Origin: Bacteroidota bacterium
Lineage (GTDB): Bacteria; Bacteroidota; Ignavibacteria; Kapaibacteriales; Kapaibacteriaceae
Reading direction: 5' to 3'
Assembly: GCA_018266735.1 (NCBI GenBank)
Contig: JAFDZT010000002.1
Coordinates: 236,439-300,438, forward strand
DNA: 64,000 bases
The stretch's first letter is position 1. Every line of letters starts with the position of its first letter. The notes beneath the pieces are model-generated. The model searched no databases. It saw nothing but the letters and a program-made list of their open reading frames with translations, and was not told the DNA's origin. The position numbers and the translations under genes were made by a program. This document shows positions 62,289-64,000 of this stretch, piece after piece.

Positions 62289-64000
62289 AGTATCTCGTCG
62301 CGTTCATCCTTGTGGTTGCAGCAACCATCGGAGCACATGCCGACACCGGTGTCCTGTCTGGGCTCATCAGTGATCGAACCACCGGCTCGATGCTCATGGG
62401 GGTGACCGTGCGTATCGACGGAACACAGTCCGGCGCGATCTCCGATAAGAACGGGAAGTTCCGGATCAAGAACATCCCCACGGGCAAGGTGGTCGTGGTG
62501 GCATCGCTTGTCGGATACGAGATGTATCGTGGCACATTCTACGTCCGCGAGAACGAGAACAAGGACATCGTCTTCACCATGATGCCGTCAGCGATCCAGA
62601 CGCAGGACGTGGTGATCTCGGCAAGCAAGCGTGTGCAAGCAGTGCAAGACGTTCCCGTGAGCGTGTCGATCGTCAAGGCCGAAGACCTGCAACAGCGCAA
62701 CATCACGCGCATCGACGAGTCATTGAAGTATGTGAGTGGCGTCACGGTCGCACGCGATCAGATCAACATTCGCGGCTCGTCGGGCTTTGCCTTTGGCGTA
62801 GGCTCGCGCACAATGGTCCTCCTCGATGGATTCCCGCTGCTCTCCGGCGATAACGGCGATGTGAAGTTCGATGTGATGCCCGTGGCCGATGTGGAGCGCA
62901 TGGAAGTGATCAAGGGTGCAGGTAGTGCGCTGTACGGCACGGGTGCCTTGGGTGGTGTGGTGAGCATGATCACGAAAGAACCAACGGCAGCCGGTGAGTT
63001 GTCGTTGCGGACGTATGGTGGGTTATATACCCTTCCTCGCTATGATGAGTGGCAGTATCGGCAAACCATGCCCGCACAATGGGGAGCCGATGTCCGCTAT
63101 GCACGCAAGTTCCAGGACCTCTCGGTGAACATCAGTGGCGGCATTCGCAACGACGATTCGTACAGGTCGTTCGATCAGGGAACGCGCGGATTCCTGTATA
63201 CGAAGTTCGGATATCAGATCTCTGAGAACGCATCGATGAAGCTCTTCGGGCTCTATGCCAACGAAGAGAAGCAGAACTACATTTACTGGGAATCCTTGCC
63301 CCGCGCTACCTTCCCACCGCCATCGCAGAACCCTTCCGAGAAGCTGCGATCCACGAAGCTTGCAGCCGGCGTGGAGTGGTTCCAGGTACTGTCGTCCACC
63401 ACGTCGCTCATCATACGTCCGGTCATCTATCGTACGCGGTATGAGAACTTCATCGACAACGTGGTCTTGGACTCGAACTCGTCAACGGCATGGAGCGGCA
63501 ACATCGAAGCGCAGCTCACATCACGGCTTGCTGAACCATTGGTGTTGACCACGGGCATCGTGGCACGAGCCAACGTTGTGAGCAGTACCGTGTACGGCTC
63601 ACAGATCCAGTACATCGGCTCGGGATACGGTCAAGCCGAATACACACCACTCGACCGACTCATCATCACGGCCGGATTGCGGATCGACCTTGAGCAAACG
63701 AAGACCCTCTCGTCGGAACTCGAGCTAAGTCCAAAGGTCGGTGTGACGTGGAAATCCACCGATGCACTGACGATGCGTGCGTCGGCAGGACGTGGCTTCC
63801 GGGCTCCGACGATCGCCGAACGCTATGCCAACATTCGATATGGTCCGTTCCTTGTCGAACAGAATCTTGGACTTCGCTCAGAGTCCTCACTCTCCTTCGA
63901 AGTTGGCGCGCACTATTCCGGCTCAAGTGGATCGGTGCCCTTCGAACTCGACCTTGCCGTTTTCGACAACGAACTCTACAACCTGATCGAGCCACTGCTC
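62285..64000 (+). CDS. TonB-dependent receptor (3' partial, runs off the window)
   Basis: The first 572 codons of an outer-membrane receptor. The frame is open to base 64000. The signal peptide is KYLVAFILVVAATIGAHA, then a carboxypeptidase-like beta-sandwich (TGVLSGLISDRTTGSMLMGV ... IPTGKVVVVASLVGYE). The plug domain has VQDVPVSVSIVKAEDLQQRN, INIRGSSGFAFGVGSRTMVL, LLDGFPLLSGDNGDV and MEVIKGAGSALYGTGALGGV. Barrel strands follow, including LIITAGLRIDLEQTKTL and ASAGRGFRAPTIAERYANIR (a FRAP motif common in siderophore/vitamin receptors). It is coupled to the PhoD-lipoprotein pair. The ligand is unknown. Confidence 0.92.
   Translation, partial: MKYLVAFILVVAATIGAHADTGVLSGLISDRTTGSMLMGVTVRIDGTQSGAISDKNGKFRIKNIPTGKVVVVASLVGYEMYRGTFYVRENENKDIVFTMMPSAIQTQDVVISASKRVQAVQDVPVSVSIVKAEDLQQRNITRIDESLKYVSGVTVARDQINIRGSSGFAFGVGSRTMVLLDGFPLLSGDNGDVKFDVMPVADVERMEVIKGAGSALYGTGALGGVVSMITKEPTAAGELSLRTYGGLYTLPRYDEWQYRQTMPAQWGADVRYARKFQDLSVNISGGIRNDDSYRSFDQGTRGFLYTKFGYQISENASMKLFGLYANEEKQNYIYWESLPRATFPPPSQNPSEKLRSTKLAAGVEWFQVLSSTTSLIIRPVIYRTRYENFIDNVVLDSNSSTAWSGNIEAQLTSRLAEPLVLTTGIVARANVVSSTVYGSQIQYIGSGYGQAEYTPLDRLIITAGLRIDLEQTKTLSSELELSPKVGVTWKSTDALTMRASAGRGFRAPTIAERYANIRYGPFLVEQNLGLRSESSLSFEVGAHYSGSSGSVPFELDLAVFDNELYNLIEPLL

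Overview
The window (about 64 kb, moderately GC-rich, about 98% coding) looks like the chromosome of a high-GC member of the Bacteroidota/Chlorobiota superphylum. Candidatus Kapabacteria or Ignavibacteria-like lineages are my best guess, from memory and not from a search. The reasons are four secreted proteins ending in type IX secretion (T9SS) style C-terminal domains, a SusC-like TonB receptor paired with a DUF4249 lipoprotein, a Chlorobium-like 2[4Fe-4S] ferredoxin, and ten TAnnTTTG boxes (the Bacteroidota -7 element) placed just upstream of genes. Most genes lack an obvious Shine-Dalgarno, and neighbours are very often joined by ATGA/TAATG overlaps. No gap between genes exceeds 300 bases; the largest are 51246-51417 and 38316-38449. 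I see no rRNA, CRISPR array, insertion sequence or prophage.

Layout. 1-4.9 kb: 3' end of a secreted T9SS protein, a sugar-epimerase-like SDR and a penicillin-acylase-family hydrolase. 5-8.4 kb: leucyl aminopeptidase, ECF sigma factor, membrane anti-sigma factor and TlpA-type thioredoxin, apparently one operon. 8.4-9.7 kb (-): pyrimidine-nucleoside phosphorylase. 9.7-14.4 kb: tightly overlapping TrmH methyltransferase, class V aminotransferase, an unusual RdgB/HAM1 NTPase fused to a carboxymuconolactone-decarboxylase-like domain, and a DacB (S13) peptidase. 14.4-17.5 kb (-): TonB receptor plus DUF4249 lipoprotein. 17.6-21.1 kb: ferredoxin, amidohydrolase, ATP-grasp-like protein, PspC protein. 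21.1-27.4 kb (-): a seven-gene run (YgfZ, SDR, LOG-family protein, SirB1-like, receiver-like, TlpA-domain protein, beta-barrel). 27.4-31.8 kb: secreted subtilase, SDR, ABC exporter. 31.8-38.3 kb (-): a 2165-residue secreted repeat protein. 38.45-38.66 kb: tRNA-Ala, tRNA-Asp and a strong terminator. 38.7-42.2 kb (-): BioY-headed operon with envelope proteins and a glycerophosphodiesterase. 42.3-47.2 kb (-): orphan MalG-type permease, NadD, an exported protein, NuoF, then a PAS/DHp protein with a response regulator. 47.3-51.2 kb (-): thiolase and ValS. 51.4-57.9 kb: two related coiled-coil envelope proteins, then PhoH, CdaA (c-di-AMP synthase), Pcm, MiaA and a second DacB with a basic insert. 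57.9-59.8 kb (-): VanZ-like protein and NAD(P)HX repair enzyme. 59.8-64 kb: secreted PhoD phosphatase, lipoprotein and the 5' part of another TonB receptor.

Together this is mostly housekeeping and envelope biology: secreted T9SS cargo, outer-membrane transport, peptidoglycan remodelling (two DacB paralogues), redox folding (two TlpA modules), NAD metabolism (NadD, NuoF, NnrDE) and c-di-AMP signalling. I found no clear-cut new defence or mobile system. The most unusual items are the HAM1-CMD fusion, the GWGPF-repeat giant protein, the DacB with a Lys/Arg-rich insert, the cysteine-bracketed coiled-coil pair and the apparently leaderless TAnnTTTG promoters. All functions are assigned by reading motifs, without database searches.
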